A stretch of 50,583 bases of DNA from Clostridium rectalis (GCF_900626095.1 NZ_UYZZ01000002.1:498206-548788); one strand, 5' to 3'. Positions 1 to 9,103 are shown, counted from the stretch's first letter. A program made the numbers and translations. Notes: generated by a model from the sequence alone, not told the origin.

Positions 1-49
<49 letters not shown>

Positions 50-55
50 ATACTT

Positions 56-129
56 TGGAGCGGGTGAAGGGAATCGAACCCTCGTAACTAGCTTGGAAGG
101 CTAGCACTCTACCATTGAGTTACACCCGC
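56..129 (-). tRNA. tRNA-Gly (anticodon TCC)
   Basis: A complete cloverleaf is visible on the minus strand: acceptor stem GCGGGTG/CACCCGC, anticodon loop CTTCCAA (TCC, Gly), T-loop GGTTCGATTCC, and a genome-encoded 3' TCCA end. It sits 17 bases downstream of tRNA-Pro and is probably co-transcribed with it. Confidence 0.96.
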
Positions 130-146
130 ATATTATTTAAATTTTG

Positions 147-222
147 TGGTCGGGGTGACAGGGATTGAACCTGCGACCTCATGGTCCCAAACCACGCGCG
201 CTCCCATCTGCGCCACACCCCG
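147..222 (-). tRNA. tRNA-Pro (anticodon TGG)
   Basis: A complete cloverleaf is visible on the minus strand: acceptor CGGGGTG/CACCCCG, anticodon loop with TGG (Pro), T-arm GGTTCAATCC and encoded ACCA 3' end. It is the promoter-proximal gene of the tRNA cluster. Confidence 0.96.
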
Positions 223-278
223 ATTAACTTCGCCAGAAAGTTGTTTCTCTTTTTTTTCAGCTCCTGACGACATAAATT

Positions 279-307
279 ATTCTACACGATATCTTTAAAT
301 CCGTCAA
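279..307 (-). promoter_or_regulatory. Strong sigma-A promoter of the tRNA cluster
   Basis: On the minus strand a -35 TTGACG (302-307) is followed by a 17-base spacer and a -10 TAGAAT (279-284). It lies about 50 bases upstream of tRNA-Pro. Both boxes and the spacing are close to the vegetative consensus, as expected for stable RNA. Confidence 0.75.
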
Positions 308-346
308 TAGGTAATTCGAATTTTTTTTAGTTTTTTTTAAAGTTTT

Positions 347-820
347 TTACCTAATAGCTTTAATACTAGCATTTATTTTATTATTATCTATATTTATTAA
401 TGCCACGCTATTAAACCCATCCCTAGATAATACAGGGCTACCTGGATTAATAAACCATATACCTTCCTCATATATTATTTGTGATACATGAGTATGTCCA
501 AATAATACAATATCTGCATTTAATTCTAATGCTTTGTACTTTAACCTTGATAAACTATGTTTAACATCATAATGATGTCCATGAGTTATAAAAAAATTTT
601 GCCCCTCTATTTCCTCAAAAATATCTGATGGAATTGAACTGGAATAATCACAATTACCTTTCACATTAATTATTCTCTTTTTAAAAACTTTTTTAAACTC
701 TTTTACATCCTGTATATTATCCCCTAAATGTATTAATAAATCTACACCTTTTAATTTTTCCATAACCCTTTCCATTATCCAGGTATGCCTATGTGTGTCG
801 CTTACAACTCCTATTAACAA
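347..820 (-). CDS. YfcE/MJ0936-type metallophosphoesterase
   Basis: This 157-residue protein is a full-length member of the small calcineurin-like phosphodiesterase family (YfcE/MJ0936), cytoplasmic and dependent on two metal ions. The metal-ligand motifs appear in order: D8-T-H10, GDN near 34, GNCD near 56, HGH near 81 and GHTH near 109. The physiological substrate is not known; related enzymes hydrolyse phosphodiester bonds in vitro. The start is TTG, supported by AGGAGG seven bases upstream. That RBS lies inside the end of rdgB, whose stop is two bases from this start, so the two genes are translationally coupled. The same rdgB-yfcE pairing is common in clostridia. Confidence 0.88.
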   Translation of the reverse strand: MLIGVVSDTHRHTWIMERVMEKLKGVDLLIHLGDNIQDVKEFKKVFKKRIINVKGNCDYSSSIPSDIFEEIEGQNFFITHGHHYDVKHSLSRLKYKALELNADIVLFGHTHVSQIIYEEGIWFINPGSPVLSRDGFNSVALINIDNNKINASIKAIR

Positions 821-822
821 TT

Positions 823-1431
823 TTACGCCTCCTGTATATATTTAATCAATTCCGTTTTTAGTTTATTTAATGCTCTACTTCTATGACTAATCAAATTTTT
901 CTCTTTAGAATTAACTTCCCCAAATGTTTTTTTTAACTCTGGAACATAAAATAAAGGATCATATCCAAAACCATTAGTTCCCTTATTATCATATCCTATT
1001 ATTCCTTGAACTTGTCCTTGAACCTTTATAATTGTATCATCGCTAATTACTAGTACCATAGCACATATAAATTTGGCCCTTCTATTATTCTCTTCTTTCA
1101 TTAATTTTAATAACTTTTCATTATTCTTTTTACTATTACCATGTTCCCCTGCAAATCTAGCTGAATAAACTCCTGGCTCTCCCCCTAATGCATCTACACA
1201 TAACCCAGAATCATCAGCTAAAACCATGTATTCTTCTTTATTATTCAAAATATCAAATATAGTTTTAGCTTTTTTATAAGCATTATCTATAAATGTTATC
1301 CCATCTTCCTCTATATCTATATCTATTTTCATATCTTTTAAGGAGAAAATTTCTATATCTATATCCTTTAATATTTCTCTTATTTCCTTTAACTTATCCT
1401 TATTATTACTAGCTAAAATTAATTTTTTCAT
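823..1431 (-). CDS. rdgB: XTP/dITP pyrophosphatase (RdgB/HAM1 family)
   Basis: This 202-residue protein hydrolyses non-canonical purine triphosphates (XTP, dITP, ITP) to monophosphates and keeps them out of DNA and RNA. Family hallmarks are the N-terminal ASNNKDKLKEI nucleotide-binding segment, the ADDSGLCVDALGG catalytic loop near residue 73, the NGFGYDPLF segment near 155 and SHRSRAL near the C-terminus. The length is typical (about 200). The ATG start has GGTGAT seven bases upstream. It is the first gene of a two-gene operon with the phosphodiesterase that follows. Confidence 0.95.
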   Translation of the reverse strand: MKKLILASNNKDKLKEIREILKDIDIEIFSLKDMKIDIDIEEDGITFIDNAYKKAKTIFDILNNKEEYMVLADDSGLCVDALGGEPGVYSARFAGEHGNSKKNNEKLLKLMKEENNRRAKFICAMVLVISDDTIIKVQGQVQGIIGYDNKGTNGFGYDPLFYVPELKKTFGEVNSKEKNLISHRSRALNKLKTELIKYIQEA

Positions 1432-1493
1432 AATATCACCATCCTATTTAATAACTCAAATAAATTTTAAAACAAAATTATATACTAAATTAC

Positions 1494-1502
1494 ATTATAC
1501 CA
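1494..1502 (-). promoter_or_regulatory. Candidate extended -10 promoter for rdgB-yfcE
   Basis: The minus strand carries TGGTATAAT (TG-N-TATAAT) about 65 bases upstream of rdgB. No good -35 box is present at 17 bases, which is usual for extended -10 promoters. Assigned by pattern only. Confidence 0.4.
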
Positions 1503-1589
1503 TCTTAGACGGAAATCTTATTTTTTCAAAATTTCACACTAAATAATATATTCTGCTATCATTCTTCATTTTACTAATATGTAAAATGT

Positions 1590-1619
1590 TTGTCCATAGC
1601 AAAAATTATATGGTACTAT
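1590..1619 (+). promoter_or_regulatory. Candidate promoter for the 1677 gene
   Basis: TTGTCC (1590-1595) and TACTAT (1614-1619) are separated by 18 bases, and a TG dinucleotide just before the -10 makes it an extended -10. It lies about 60 bases upstream of the coding start. Confidence 0.4.
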
Positions 1620-1676
1620 TTTCATATATATTTCATATTATTTATATAAGGATTAATTTTATAGTAGGTGTTATAT

Positions 1677-3065
1677 TTGAAGTATATTGGTCCATTTTTA
1701 AGACTTAATAGTTTAAATAAGGAAAATATAGAAAGTCAACTTTTCTATTTTTCAAAAGAATCATTAAATCATATAGTATTTAACTCAAAATGTGGTTTAA
1801 CAATTCCTGGAAAGGAATTAAAGCAAAAAAGTTACTCTGATAGTGAGGTAAATCTTTTAAAATCTATGTATCCAATTTTATGTGTATACAAAAAAGCTAA
1901 CTCAAAATTAAAAACAACTAATGATAAGCTTTATTGGAATGACGAAAAATTCAAAAAAGAAATAACCGTATATAGTAATGCATTTATGACACTATCACTT
2001 TTAGAGTTATGTGATTATTATTCTTCCTTTAAAGAACTGGATAAAAGTAAGTATTTTTTTAGTGATATTTACTTAAATTTATCAAAAAAACAATTACAAT
2101 TCTATGCTACTTACTTGAGAAATCTAGATGGAGTTTTCGTAGATAAAATAAATTCCTCTGATTCTATAGTAGGGGAATTAAAATTAGAAGATAAAAATAA
2201 AAAATTCAAATTTTCTAATCAGTCATTTATGATGTCAGCTTTTTACAAATGCTCTTTAAAAGATAATTCGAAAGAAAGTTCTAACTATAAAAATTTTTCA
2301 TTAGATATACTTAATATGTTTCTTCAGTTTAGAGATGAATTATATACATTGCCGTTAGATGAATTATTACAATTATGTATGGGGTTGAACATATTTTATA
2401 AATACTCTCAAAATGAAGACTGTAAAAATCTAATGATAGATATTTCAGAACTAATAATAGAAAAGTACTCTAATAATTTAGATATATTAGGAGAACGAAA
2501 TCTAGAAAATAAATGTTTATATTATATTGATTTATTTATGTTATATGAAAACACAAAAATATTAAAGTATAGAGATGTTTATAATAAAGTTTATACAGAA
2601 ATACTAGACTCTTATAACGATGAATTAGGTATTTATATTAAACCTTCTGAAAAAGATAACTTAATATTTTCAGCTACTGAATTATCTTTATATATACTAT
2701 CCGTAATATTGCATTGTAAAGAAGACAAAGATGACATACACTCTCGCTCTATTTTAACTAGTGTGTTTAAAAAACAAATAATTGATTCGGGTATAATTTT
2801 AAGCTGGCCAGATGCTCCACCTTTAAATGATAGAGAAAGATATAGAAATTTCTCATTAAATTCAGAAGATTTATTAGAGGAAGAATTCTTTAAATCTCAG
2901 TCACTTCCTACTCCTGAATCATCTGAGCAAGCTCCTATTTTTATAAAAAATATTAAATTTAGCGAGAAAAAACAATTATTTAAACAGGGTAAAACATCAT
3001 TTTATAGTAATAATAATATGTTTATTTTCTTCTTAAATATTTTTTTATACAATTCATACCATTAA
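1677..3065 (+). CDS. Conserved-looking hypothetical protein, helical-repeat architecture
   Basis: I do not recognise a family. The 462-residue product has no signal peptide or membrane segment and is Lys/Asn/Ser-rich. It is dominated by predicted amphipathic helices with recurring aromatic pairs such as LCDYYSS, FYKYSQN and LYYIDLF, suggesting an alpha-helical repeat or alpha/alpha-barrel fold (inference). The C-terminal 60 residues, with a Pro/Glu-rich SLPTPESSEQAP stretch, look disordered. I chose TTG at 1677 because AGTAGGTG lies six bases upstream; a GTG at 1668 in the same frame overlaps that RBS. It is monocistronic on the plus strand, divergent from rdgB. Confidence 0.7.
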   Translation: MKYIGPFLRLNSLNKENIESQLFYFSKESLNHIVFNSKCGLTIPGKELKQKSYSDSEVNLLKSMYPILCVYKKANSKLKTTNDKLYWNDEKFKKEITVYSNAFMTLSLLELCDYYSSFKELDKSKYFFSDIYLNLSKKQLQFYATYLRNLDGVFVDKINSSDSIVGELKLEDKNKKFKFSNQSFMMSAFYKCSLKDNSKESSNYKNFSLDILNMFLQFRDELYTLPLDELLQLCMGLNIFYKYSQNEDCKNLMIDISELIIEKYSNNLDILGERNLENKCLYYIDLFMLYENTKILKYRDVYNKVYTEILDSYNDELGIYIKPSEKDNLIFSATELSLYILSVILHCKEDKDDIHSRSILTSVFKKQIIDSGIILSWPDAPPLNDRERYRNFSLNSEDLLEEEFFKSQSLPTPESSEQAPIFIKNIKFSEKKQLFKQGKTSFYSNNNMFIFFLNIFLYNSYH

Positions 3066-3167
3066 GTAAAATAATTTCATACTATATATTTTTTTTATGT
3101 GCATATACTAATATCATTAAAAGCATTTTACTAGGTTTCTACCAACTCAGCATAGGAGGTATAAATT

Positions 3168-3323
3168 ATGGTAAACATAAATTGCTCTGAGAATTGTATT
3201 TATTCTATCGACGGTGTATGCACATTTGAAACTGTTAGTAACTTTTCTAACAACATAAATCCTGAACATAATTGTGCTTATTTTGTAGATAAGGAACACC
3301 AAAAGAACTTCCCTAAATTATAA
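3168..3323 (+). CDS. Small Cys-rich protein, DUF1540-like (51 aa)
   Basis: The ORF starts at ATG with a perfect AGGAGGT seven bases upstream and encodes 51 residues. Cysteines at 6, 10, 18 and 36 (CX3C-X7-C-X17-C) resemble the four-cysteine pattern of DUF1540-type clostridial proteins, suggesting a bound metal or disulfides (inference). Short clostridial proteins of this kind have, I believe, sometimes carried a misleading acyl-ACP dehydratase name; nothing here supports enzymatic activity. The last five codons form the left arm of a terminator hairpin, so the stop codon lies inside it. Function unknown. Confidence 0.75.
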   Translation: MVNINCSENCIYSIDGVCTFETVSNFSNNINPEHNCAYFVDKEHQKNFPKL

Positions 3324-3335
3324 TTTAGGGAAGTT
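3306..3335. terminator. Bidirectional terminator overlapping a stop codon
   Basis: Perfect 15-base inverted repeat: AACTTCCCTAAATTA at 3306-3320 and its complement at 3321-3335. Thymines follow on the plus strand and TTCTTTT on the minus strand. It ends the 51-residue gene and the convergent substrate-binding protein gene, whose stop abuts it at 3336. Confidence 0.8.
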
Positions 3336-4847
3336 TTATAGTTGTTCAAAACGAATTTTATCTAACAATAAATCTCCATAGTAGTTTGTTTCCAAATCTA
3401 CATCTTTTATTTTGCTTATGTATAACTTTTTTTTGTAAAGCTCTAATACTGGAAATTCTTCTTTTAAAATTTCTTCGCATTTGTTTAAAATATTTCCCTT
3501 TTTACTTTTATCCTTTTCTAATTTTGCTTTATATAATAAAGCATCATATTCTAAACTTCTAAAATTACATATATTTAAAGGATTTTTAGAAGAATATTTA
3601 TTAAGATAATACTCTCTACTACTATCTTTTTTTAATTCTACCAAGGCCATATCATAATTATTTTTATTTAGTTTTTTATTAAATTCATCATTTGAACAAC
3701 CTAATAATTCTACATTAAAGTTTTTAATTTTTTTTAAATCTAGAGCTATTTTCTCACATACCCGTTTATCTTCGCTATTATTTAAATAAATTAATGTTAT
3801 TTTTTTATTTGAATAATCTCTTCTTTCAAGGGATCCTGTTTTGGCGTCTTCCTTATATTTTACTTCAATAGGTATAGCTGTACTATTTAATACATCAGTA
3901 CAAATCTTTTTCCTATCTATAGATTGATTAATATCCTTTTTAAATCTTAAATCTGCCAAGTTTGACCTTTTCGAATTGAAAATTAATGCTTTTGTATAGT
4001 TAATTTCTTGTTGGTAAATTTCATTGTTATTGATTAATCTACTTATTTCATTAATAAGCGGATCTTTGAATATGTCTATTTTTTGTGCTTTAAAAGCCGC
4101 CATTAGTTCCTCTGAATTATTATATTTTGTTACTTCTATAATATCATTATACACTTGAGCTTTACCCCAATAGTTATCATTTTTCTTTAATACTATATTT
4201 TTATTATTAATTTGTAATATCTTATATGCACCTGAGAATTTTATATTCTTAAAGTTCTTTTCCCATTGGTATAAATTATCATTTATATCTCTTAAAGAAT
4301 ATCTAGGATTAGATATAATATCCAAAAAATAACTACACGGATAATTTAGTCTAATTTCTAATGTATGCTTATCTAAATCCTTTATAGCTACATTGCTAAA
4401 ATCCTTTAAACCTTTTCTGTAGTTTTCTAAACCAAATATACAGAAAAGCTCATAATCAAATGAATTTATAAAATCTTTTGCCATGATTTGAGAAAAAAAA
4501 ACTTTAAAATCTTCTGCAGTTATCTCTTCTCCATTACTCCATTTTGCATTATTTCTAATTTTGAATTTATATACAGTATGATCTTTATTATTCTCAAACT
4601 TTTCAGCTAAGGAAGGAATTATATTACCTCTACTATCTTTCTTTACTAATCCATCAAATAATGCCTGTTGCAACTCTTCGTCCTTCTGCTGACTATCATC
4701 AAACATATTTAAAGTAGTTGTATTTTTTATAGTTCCATATATAATGGAATTACTTTCTCTCTTAATTTTATTATTACTTACTTTCTTCTCTACGCATCCA
4801 TTAACAAATAAAAATATAATTATAAAGAATGAAATAAATTTCTTCAT
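3336..4847 (-). CDS. Oligopeptide-type ABC transporter substrate-binding lipoprotein (SBP_bac_5 family)
   Basis: The 503-residue protein begins with a lipoprotein signal peptide: MKK, a hydrophobic core, then the lipobox FVNGC with Cys at about 18. It should be lipid-anchored on the outer face of the membrane. The body matches family 5 (OppA/DppA-like) binding proteins: an early AKWSNGEEITAEDFK segment near 105-120, where family members typically have W.DG..tA.DV, and a long two-lobed fold. Ligand is unpredictable but likely a peptide. No permease or ATPase genes are adjacent, so it is an orphan binding protein that may serve a transporter elsewhere or act as a receptor. ATG has AGGAG nine bases upstream. 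It is transcribed alone and ends at the shared terminator. Confidence 0.85.
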   Translation of the reverse strand: MKKFISFFIIIFLFVNGCVEKKVSNNKIKRESNSIIYGTIKNTTTLNMFDDSQQKDEELQQALFDGLVKKDSRGNIIPSLAEKFENNKDHTVYKFKIRNNAKWSNGEEITAEDFKVFFSQIMAKDFINSFDYELFCIFGLENYRKGLKDFSNVAIKDLDKHTLEIRLNYPCSYFLDIISNPRYSLRDINDNLYQWEKNFKNIKFSGAYKILQINNKNIVLKKNDNYWGKAQVYNDIIEVTKYNNSEELMAAFKAQKIDIFKDPLINEISRLINNNEIYQQEINYTKALIFNSKRSNLADLRFKKDINQSIDRKKICTDVLNSTAIPIEVKYKEDAKTGSLERRDYSNKKITLIYLNNSEDKRVCEKIALDLKKIKNFNVELLGCSNDEFNKKLNKNNYDMALVELKKDSSREYYLNKYSSKNPLNICNFRSLEYDALLYKAKLEKDKSKKGNILNKCEEILKEEFPVLELYKKKLYISKIKDVDLETNYYGDLLLDKIRFEQL

Positions 4848-4935
4848 AATGTTCTCCTATATTCCGCATTAGTTATACTATATAAATTATTTCCTTAATA
4901 AATAAAATTAAACATATTAATTTAATTTATTCAAT

Positions 4936-5415
4936 TTATGACGGTAAATATTTAAATAATTTTAATCTGTTAACTTTAAATTCATCCTCAGCTTTACCAT
5001 ATATACCTAGTTGATCTTTTATAAAATCATATTTATCAATAAGTTTTATTTTTCTGTACGTAGGCATTACAGAGCATCTTTTTCTTATGTTCATATCAAA
5101 TACTCCAGTAGTTATATATACAGCTTTATTAATATCATTTTTATAAAGTTCACCAATAAAATTTTCAAACTCCTCTATAAAAATCATATCTTTCTTCGAA
5201 AATTTAAATAATATACTCTCTCTTTTTCCAATAATTTTTAAAAACAATTGTTGAGAATTTTTAAGTATTATTTCATACTCTATTCCACTATCCCAACATA
5301 CCTTAGATATATTGTTTAATATATCCTCTATTTCTATTCTTTTAAGAATTGATTTTGCCTTAACAATTTCTTGTCTTCTAGCACTAAAATATATTTTTTT
5401 ATATAAATTTAACAT
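4936..5415 (-). CDS. Hypothetical protein, possible degenerate Mrr/PD-(D/E)XK-like fold
   Basis: I cannot assign a family firmly. The 159-residue soluble protein has a segment KAVYITTGVFD near 99-109 followed by KIKLIDKYDFIKDQL near 123-137. This arrangement resembles the end of Mrr-type restriction endonuclease domains (VxITTxxF...IxLIDxxxL). The upstream E-x-K strand that would carry catalysis is not evident: ILFKFSK lies where it would be. If related, it is probably catalytically inactive. The ATG start lacks a strong RBS (AAGGAGT lies upstream). No methylase or specificity gene is adjacent. Confidence 0.55.
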   Translation of the reverse strand: MLNLYKKIYFSARRQEIVKAKSILKRIEIEDILNNISKVCWDSGIEYEIILKNSQQLFLKIIGKRESILFKFSKKDMIFIEEFENFIGELYKNDINKAVYITTGVFDMNIRKRCSVMPTYRKIKLIDKYDFIKDQLGIYGKAEDEFKVNRLKLFKYLPS

Positions 5416-5515
5416 TATGAAACTCCTTAAATATTGTTATACAATATTATATGTAAAAAAAATATTTTTTTTACATATATTTTATTCAATTCCCCTGTGT
5501 TATAAACGGATTTTA

Positions 5516-5524
5516 TGATATAAT
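5516..5524 (+). promoter_or_regulatory. Candidate extended -10 promoter
   Basis: TGATATAAT (TG-N-TATAAT) lies 35 bases upstream of the small membrane protein start at 5559. A -35 box is poor (TGTGTT at 17 bases). Confidence 0.4.
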
Positions 5525-5558
5525 TATTAAGAATTTTCACTTTATGGAGGGAATTTAT

Positions 5559-5768
5559 ATGATTCTAGCTATAGAGATACTTGCTATCTTAACAATGTGT
5601 ACTTTAACTTTTATTGCAGTATGGTCATTTATAACACTAAAACAAATTTTTAATCAGCTAAAATATAAAAATTATCTATTAGAAAAACTAAATCTACATA
5701 TTTATACACTATCACAAAATATTTATCAAAATGATTCACAAAAACAGCCTACTAATCAAGATGATTAA
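5559..5768 (+). CDS. Small single-pass membrane protein
   Basis: The 69-residue product has one N-terminal transmembrane helix (about residues 2-26, ILAIEILAILTMCTLTFIAV) and a hydrophilic C-terminal tail with Gln/Asn-rich end. I chose ATG at 5559 because GGAGGG sits seven bases upstream; an in-frame ATG at 5544 overlaps the RBS. Function unknown. A terminator follows directly. Confidence 0.65.
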   Translation: MILAIEILAILTMCTLTFIAVWSFITLKQIFNQLKYKNYLLEKLNLHIYTLSQNIYQNDSQKQPTNQDD

Positions 5769-5787
5769 AAAATACATTTTAATTAAA

Positions 5788-5819
5788 AGACCTTTCCTAT
5801 TTTAAATTAGGAAAGGTCT
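5788..5819. terminator. Bidirectional terminator between the small membrane gene and gatB
   Basis: Perfect 12-base stem (AGACCTTTCCTA and complement) with an 8-base loop, flanked by A-rich sequence on one side and T-rich on the other, so it can work for both convergent genes. Confidence 0.85.
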
Positions 5820-5825
5820 ACTATT

Positions 5826-7256
5826 TTAAAGTTTTGCAATCTCATTATTTACAAGTCTATTCACTATCTGAGGATTAGCCTTTCCTCTTGTTTCTTTCAT
5901 AACAAGTCCTACTAAAAATCCAATGGCTCTCTTCTTACCATTTTTATAATCTTCTATAGATTTAGGATTTCCTTCTATTACTTTTTTAACTACCTCCAAA
6001 ATGGCTCCTTCATCGTTATTCTGAACTAATCCTTTTTCTTCAACTATACCCTTTGGATCTTTTCCACTATTAAACATTTCCACTATAACTTTTTTCCCTA
6101 TATTATTTGAAATAGTTCCTGTGGAAATTAATTTTATAAGTTCTGCTAAATTTTCAGGAGTAAACTTTAACTCTTCAACAGTAGTAGCATTTTCATTTAA
6201 TAATCTAGATATATCTCCCATTAACCAGTTAGATGAGGCTTTAGCATCTTTACTTAATTTAGCAGTCTCCTCAAAGAAATTTGCCATAGCCATTGTCAAA
6301 GTTAATACACCTGCATCGTACTTAGGTATTTTATATTCCTTTACAAACCTTTCCGCTTTTTCATGTGGAAGTTCTGGAATAGTTTCTCTTATTTTTTCTA
6401 CCCATTCATCTGAGATATTAATTGTTACTAAATCGCCTTCTGGAAAATACCTATAGTCATTAGCTTTTTCTTTACTTCTCATAACTATAGTAACACCATT
6501 TGTTTCATCCCATCTTCTAGTATCTTGTTCCAAATTCTCACCGTTTTTTACAGCCTCTACATGTCTACCAAACTCATAAGTAAGAGCTTTTTCTAAGGCC
6601 TTAAATGAATTCATATTTTTTATTTCCGTTCTAACACCAAATACATCACTTTTTTTAGGTTTTACTGATATGTTACCATCACACCTTAATGATCCTTCTT
6701 CCATTTTACAATCAGAAACTTCAATAGAAGCTAGTATACTTCTTAACTTCTGAAGATATAGTGTAGCCTCCTCTGGCGTCCTCATATCAGGTTTTGAAAC
6801 TATCTCTATAAGTGGAACACCTGCTCTATTATAATCCACCAATGTACCTGCTTTAGTATGTAATAGTTTTCCTGCATCTTCTTCTATATGAATTCTTTCA
6901 ATACCAATTCTTTTCTTTTCTCCATCTTCAAGTTCTATTTCTATATATCCTTCACTACAAAGAGGAATTTCATCTTGAGTTATCTGATAATTTTTAGGAC
7001 AATCAGGATAAAAATAATTTTTTCTATCCATTCTACTTAATTTATTTATATTACAATTTAATGCAAGACCTGCTTTCATAGCATACTCTACTACTTTTTT
7101 GTTTAACTGTGGAAGAGATCCTGGTAATCCCAAACAAATAGGACAAACATGTGTGTTTGGCTTACCTCCAAAATCTGTTGTACATCCACAATATATCTTA
7201 GTCTCTGTAGAAAGTTCAGCATGAACTTCAAGACCTATTACCGCTTCTAATTCCAT
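5826..7256 (-). CDS. gatB: Asp-tRNA(Asn)/Glu-tRNA(Gln) amidotransferase subunit B
   Basis: GatB (476 residues, normal length) is the tRNA-binding and kinase-like subunit of GatCAB. It phosphorylates the side chain of Glu misacylated on tRNA-Gln (or Asp on tRNA-Asn) before amidation. The N-terminal signature GLEVHAELSTETKIYC, the zinc cysteine pairs (CGCTTDF and CPICLGLPGSLP) and the C-terminal YqeY-like helical tail ending IVNRLVNNEIAKL are all present. It is the last gene of gatC-gatA-gatB, 27 bases after gatA, with GGAG seven bases before ATG, and it ends at a strong terminator. The presence of GatCAB implies the indirect route to Gln-tRNA and/or Asn-tRNA. Confidence 0.97.
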   Translation of the reverse strand: MELEAVIGLEVHAELSTETKIYCGCTTDFGGKPNTHVCPICLGLPGSLPQLNKKVVEYAMKAGLALNCNINKLSRMDRKNYFYPDCPKNYQITQDEIPLCSEGYIEIELEDGEKKRIGIERIHIEEDAGKLLHTKAGTLVDYNRAGVPLIEIVSKPDMRTPEEATLYLQKLRSILASIEVSDCKMEEGSLRCDGNISVKPKKSDVFGVRTEIKNMNSFKALEKALTYEFGRHVEAVKNGENLEQDTRRWDETNGVTIVMRSKEKANDYRYFPEGDLVTINISDEWVEKIRETIPELPHEKAERFVKEYKIPKYDAGVLTLTMAMANFFEETAKLSKDAKASSNWLMGDISRLLNENATTVEELKFTPENLAELIKLISTGTISNNIGKKVIVEMFNSGKDPKGIVEEKGLVQNNDEGAILEVVKKVIEGNPKSIEDYKNGKKRAIGFLVGLVMKETRGKANPQIVNRLVNNEIAKL

Positions 7257-7283
7257 GTGTCTTCTCCACTCCTTTTTTTAAAA

Positions 7284-8741
7284 TTATATCTGTGGCTTCA
7301 TCTTATGCCATTGCGTTGATTGTTCAAAGCTATATGCTAAGTTAAATAATGTATCTTCCTTATAATAATCTCCTATAATCTGTAATCCCACAGGAAGTCC
7401 ATTAACCATTCCACATGGTATAGACATAGCTGGTAATCCTGCCACACTTACAGGTACAGTATACACATCTGATAAATACATTGATAAAACATCATCCATT
7501 TTCTCACCTATTTTAAAAGCTGTAGTAGGTGATGTAGGGGATACTATTGCATCAAATTCTTTAAATATACGTTCATAATCATGTTTTATTAGATTTCTAA
7601 CTTTTAATGCTTTTTTGTAATAAGCATCATAGTATCCTGCTGATAACACATATGTTCCAAGCATTATTCTCCTTTTGACTTCTTTTCCAAATCCTTCATT
7701 TCTTGATTTAAAATAAATATCCACAGCGTCTGTATATTTATCTGTTCTATGTCCATATCTAATACCATCAAATCTAGCCAAATTTGAAGATGCCTCTGCA
7801 CTTGATATTATGTAATATGCCGCCAATGCATAATCTGTTAAAGGAAGTGAACATTCCTTTATTTCCGCTCCATTTTCTTTTAATACCTTTATTGCATCAT
7901 CAATTACCTTACGTACATCCTCACTTAAACCCTCACCAAAAAACTCTTTAGGTATTCCTATTTTCTTTCCTCTAATATCTTTAGTTAATGATTTGCTATA
8001 ATCAGGTACAATTACATTAGCAGTTGTAAAATCTTTCTTATCTACCCCTGCTATATTTTGTGTTAAAAGAGCACAATCTTCTACATCTCTTGAAAGGATT
8101 CCAACTTGGTCTAATGTTGAACCAAATGCTACTGCTCCATATCTTGATATTCTCCCATAAGTTGGTTTTAATCCGACTATTCCACATAAAGCAGCTGGCT
8201 GTCTTACAGAACCACCAGTGTCAGTCCCTAAAGCTAAAGGAGTCTCCATAGACGCAACTGATACAGCTGATCCACCAGAAGATCCCCCTGGCACTCTTTC
8301 TATATCCCATGGATTTCTTGTAGTTTTAAAAGCACTATTTTCTGTAGATGATCCCATTGCAAACTCATCCATATTTAGTTTACCCAAAATCACACCATTT
8401 TCATTTTTAATTTTTTCAATTACATGAGCGTCAAAAGGAGCTTTATATCCTTGTAGCATCTGAGATGCGCATGTGTTCTGCATACCTTTTACACTTATAT
8501 TATCCTTTATAGATACTGGCACTCCACCCAGCCCAGTTAATTCTTCACCCTTTGCAACCTTTTCATCTAATTTTTTAGACATATTTAGTGCTTCTTCTTT
8601 TCCTGTATATAAAAATGCACCTAATTTTTCATCTACTTTATCTATTCTACCTATATAACTTTTAACAACTTCTTCTACTTTAACTTCTTTATTATTAATC
8701 TTTTCCTTCAGCTCATGAGCTGTAAGTTTATATAGTTCCAT
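7284..8741 (-). CDS. gatA: Asp-tRNA(Asn)/Glu-tRNA(Gln) amidotransferase subunit A (amidase)
   Basis: GatA (485 residues) is the glutaminase subunit of GatCAB; it releases ammonia from glutamine and channels it to GatB. The amidase signature is visible: a Lys in SIKDNI near residue 79 and the Gly/Ser-rich [13 protein letters not shown] near 152-164, giving the Ser-cisSer-Lys catalytic triad. [12 protein letters not shown] follows. ATG is preceded by GGAGGG nine bases upstream. It lies between gatC and gatB in one operon. Confidence 0.97.
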   Translation of the reverse strand: MELYKLTAHELKEKINNKEVKVEEVVKSYIGRIDKVDEKLGAFLYTGKEEALNMSKKLDEKVAKGEELTGLGGVPVSIKDNISVKGMQNTCASQMLQGYKAPFDAHVIEKIKNENGVILGKLNMDEFAMGSSTENSAFKTTRNPWDIERVPGGSSGGSAVSVASMETPLALGTDTGGSVRQPAALCGIVGLKPTYGRISRYGAVAFGSTLDQVGILSRDVEDCALLTQNIAGVDKKDFTTANVIVPDYSKSLTKDIRGKKIGIPKEFFGEGLSEDVRKVIDDAIKVLKENGAEIKECSLPLTDYALAAYYIISSAEASSNLARFDGIRYGHRTDKYTDAVDIYFKSRNEGFGKEVKRRIMLGTYVLSAGYYDAYYKKALKVRNLIKHDYERIFKEFDAIVSPTSPTTAFKIGEKMDDVLSMYLSDVYTVPVSVAGLPAMSIPCGMVNGLPVGLQIIGDYYKEDTLFNLAYSFEQSTQWHKMKPQI

Positions 8742-8776
8742 TATGTAATTTCCCTCCTCTTTATGTAACTTATATA

Positions 8777-9067
8777 TTAACCTTCTATTATTTGTGGTAC
8801 TAATACATACTCTTCTAACTTTTCAGGGGCATTTTCTAGTACACTATCCAATTCCATAGATTGTTGTATTTCATCTTCTCTAAACTTATTTTCAATATAA
8901 TATGGATTTACTATTATATCCATATCTTCTGTATCCAACTCATTTAACTTTTCCATATAACCCAATACCTTATTTAGATCTTCTATTAATTCTTCTTTTT
9001 CTTCTTCTTTTAGCTCTATTCTAGCCAATTCAGCTACATATTCAACATCTCGTCTTGAAACTGACAT
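8777..9067 (-). CDS. gatC: Asp-tRNA(Asn)/Glu-tRNA(Gln) amidotransferase subunit C
   Basis: GatC (96 residues) is the small scaffold that wraps around the GatA-GatB interface. The family signature [19 protein letters not shown] in the N-terminal helix and the C-terminal VPQIIEG tail match. ATG has AGAGGGA upstream. It is the first gene of the gatCAB operon, 35 bases ahead of gatA. Confidence 0.95.
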   Translation of the reverse strand: MSVSRRDVEYVAELARIELKEEEKEELIEDLNKVLGYMEKLNELDTEDMDIIVNPYYIENKFREDEIQQSMELDSVLENAPEKLEEYVLVPQIIEG

Positions 9068-9103
9068 AATATTCCCTCTCTTTCCACTTATAAATTAATA
9101 TAA

